This document shows, one piece after another, positions 13,370 through 13,921 of a stretch of 13,921 nucleotides of DNA. Below the pieces are notes generated by a model. That model was not told the origin of the DNA, did no database searches, and was given only the letters and a program-made list of their open reading frames with translations. Both the position numbers and the translations under genes were made by a program. Position 1 is the stretch's first letter; every line of letters begins with the position of its first letter. This DNA comes from DATILI01 sp035476635 (GTDB taxonomy: Bacteria > Pseudomonadota > Gammaproteobacteria > Burkholderiales > Burkholderiaceae_C): NCBI GenBank assembly GCA_035476635.1, contig DATILI010000171.1, positions 1-13,921 on the forward strand, read 5' to 3'.

Positions 13370-13921
13370 GTGCTGGCCGACATCTACACCATCCTGCGCG
13401 ACAACTGGCTGCTGCTGTTGATCGGCCAGTACCCCAGCGGCCCGCTGGGCGGCATCGTCTGCACCTTGATCCTCTCGGTGCTGGGCATCGTGCTGGCCTT
13501 CCCGCTGTCGGTGCTGTTGGCGCTGGCACGCATCTCGCCCTGGCGCCTGGTGCGCTGGCCGGCCACCGGGCTGGTCTACCTGGCGCGTGGCGTCCCCTTG
13601 CTGATGGTCATCCTGTGGGTCTATTTCCTGGTTCCGCTGGTGATCGGCCGCAACGTCTCGGGTTTCACGACCATGCTGTGCACCCTGGTGATCTACGAGA
13701 GCGCCTATCTTTCCGAAGTGGTGCGTGCCGGCATCCAGGCGCTGCCCAAGGGCCAGATGGAGGCAGCCCGCGCGCTGGGGCACAGCCACCTGGGCGCCAT
13801 GTGGCACGTGATCCTGCCGCAGGCGCTGTACAACATGCTGCCCAGCATGCTCAGCCAGTTCATCTCCACCATCAAGGAGACCACGCTGGGCTATGTCATC
13901 AACGTGCAGGAGATGACGTTC
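13370..13921 (+). CDS. Polar amino-acid ABC transporter permease (GltK-like), partial at the right edge
   Basis: This frame is open for 184 codons from a GTG at 13370 to the window edge, so the C-terminus is missing. Hydrophobic segments lie near 28-52, 66-92 and 98-116. The segment LARGVPLLMVILWVYFLVP resembles GltK. The EAA loop is at about 115-155 (VRAGIQALPKGQMEAARALGHS, named here as a landmark, then VILPQALYNMLPS). AGG at 13361-13363, inside the end of the preceding gene, is about six bases before the GTG. Only three bases separate the two permease genes, so they are co-translated and should form a heterodimeric channel in the inner membrane. Confidence 0.9.
   Translation, partial: MLADIYTILRDNWLLLLIGQYPSGPLGGIVCTLILSVLGIVLAFPLSVLLALARISPWRLVRWPATGLVYLARGVPLLMVILWVYFLVPLVIGRNVSGFTTMLCTLVIYESAYLSEVVRAGIQALPKGQMEAARALGHSHLGAMWHVILPQALYNMLPSMLSQFISTIKETTLGYVINVQEMTF

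Overview
The window is GC-rich, densely packed chromosomal DNA with strong G/C preference at third codon positions. The gene families (HxlR and Nac-type LysR regulators, Glt-like amino-acid permeases, a stand-alone biotin-carboxylase/PxpBC/PxpA operon) look most like a betaproteobacterium of the order Burkholderiales (Bordetella/Achromobacter/Variovorax-like). This placement is inferred from family style and composition, not from a database match. No RNA genes, insertion sequences, prophage genes or CRISPR arrays were seen, and no gene-free stretch exceeds about 200 bases.

Positions 1-3960 hold ordinary, apparently unrelated genes. An HxlR regulator, cut by the left edge, diverges from a SAM-dependent methyltransferase across a gap with a 13-bp palindrome. 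The methyltransferase converges on a small PRC-barrel gene across a perfect 10-bp hairpin. A full-length SbmA/BacA/YddA-type ABC transporter follows.

Positions 3985-13921 look like one catabolic locus organised around a Nac-type LysR regulator (6095-7060). Leftward runs an aminotransferase-RraA aldolase pair. Rightward runs a six-gene, translationally coupled operon: biotin carboxyl carrier protein, biotin carboxylase, PxpB, PxpC, a carrier-like protein without the biotinylation lysine, and PxpA. It is followed by a YdfG-type short-chain dehydrogenase and two polar-amino-acid ABC permeases; the second runs off the right edge.

The most interesting signal is regulatory. The aminotransferase, accB-like and dehydrogenase promoters share one architecture at identical spacing: ATAAG-N5-CYTAT, 17 bases, GTCTTGGC, 19 bases, TACMGT. 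The dyad fits the ATA-N9-TAT site of Nac proteins. It centres near -64 from the predicted transcript start, a classical LysR/Nac activating position. This ties the three operons into one local regulon. At the accB-like gene the predicted transcript start falls on the start codon, suggesting a leaderless mRNA.

Biochemically, biotin carboxylase, carrier protein and PxpB/PxpC reproduce the parts of urea carboxylase as separate subunits, because PxpB/C-type (KipI/KipA) proteins are homologous to its carboxyltransferase domain. PxpA would be the ring-opening partner. I infer a biotin-dependent carboxylase/hydrolase for a cyclic amide (lactam or 5-oxoproline analogue). The substrate would be imported by the permeases and the product processed by the aminotransferase, the aldolase and perhaps the dehydrogenase. 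The substrate is unknown.
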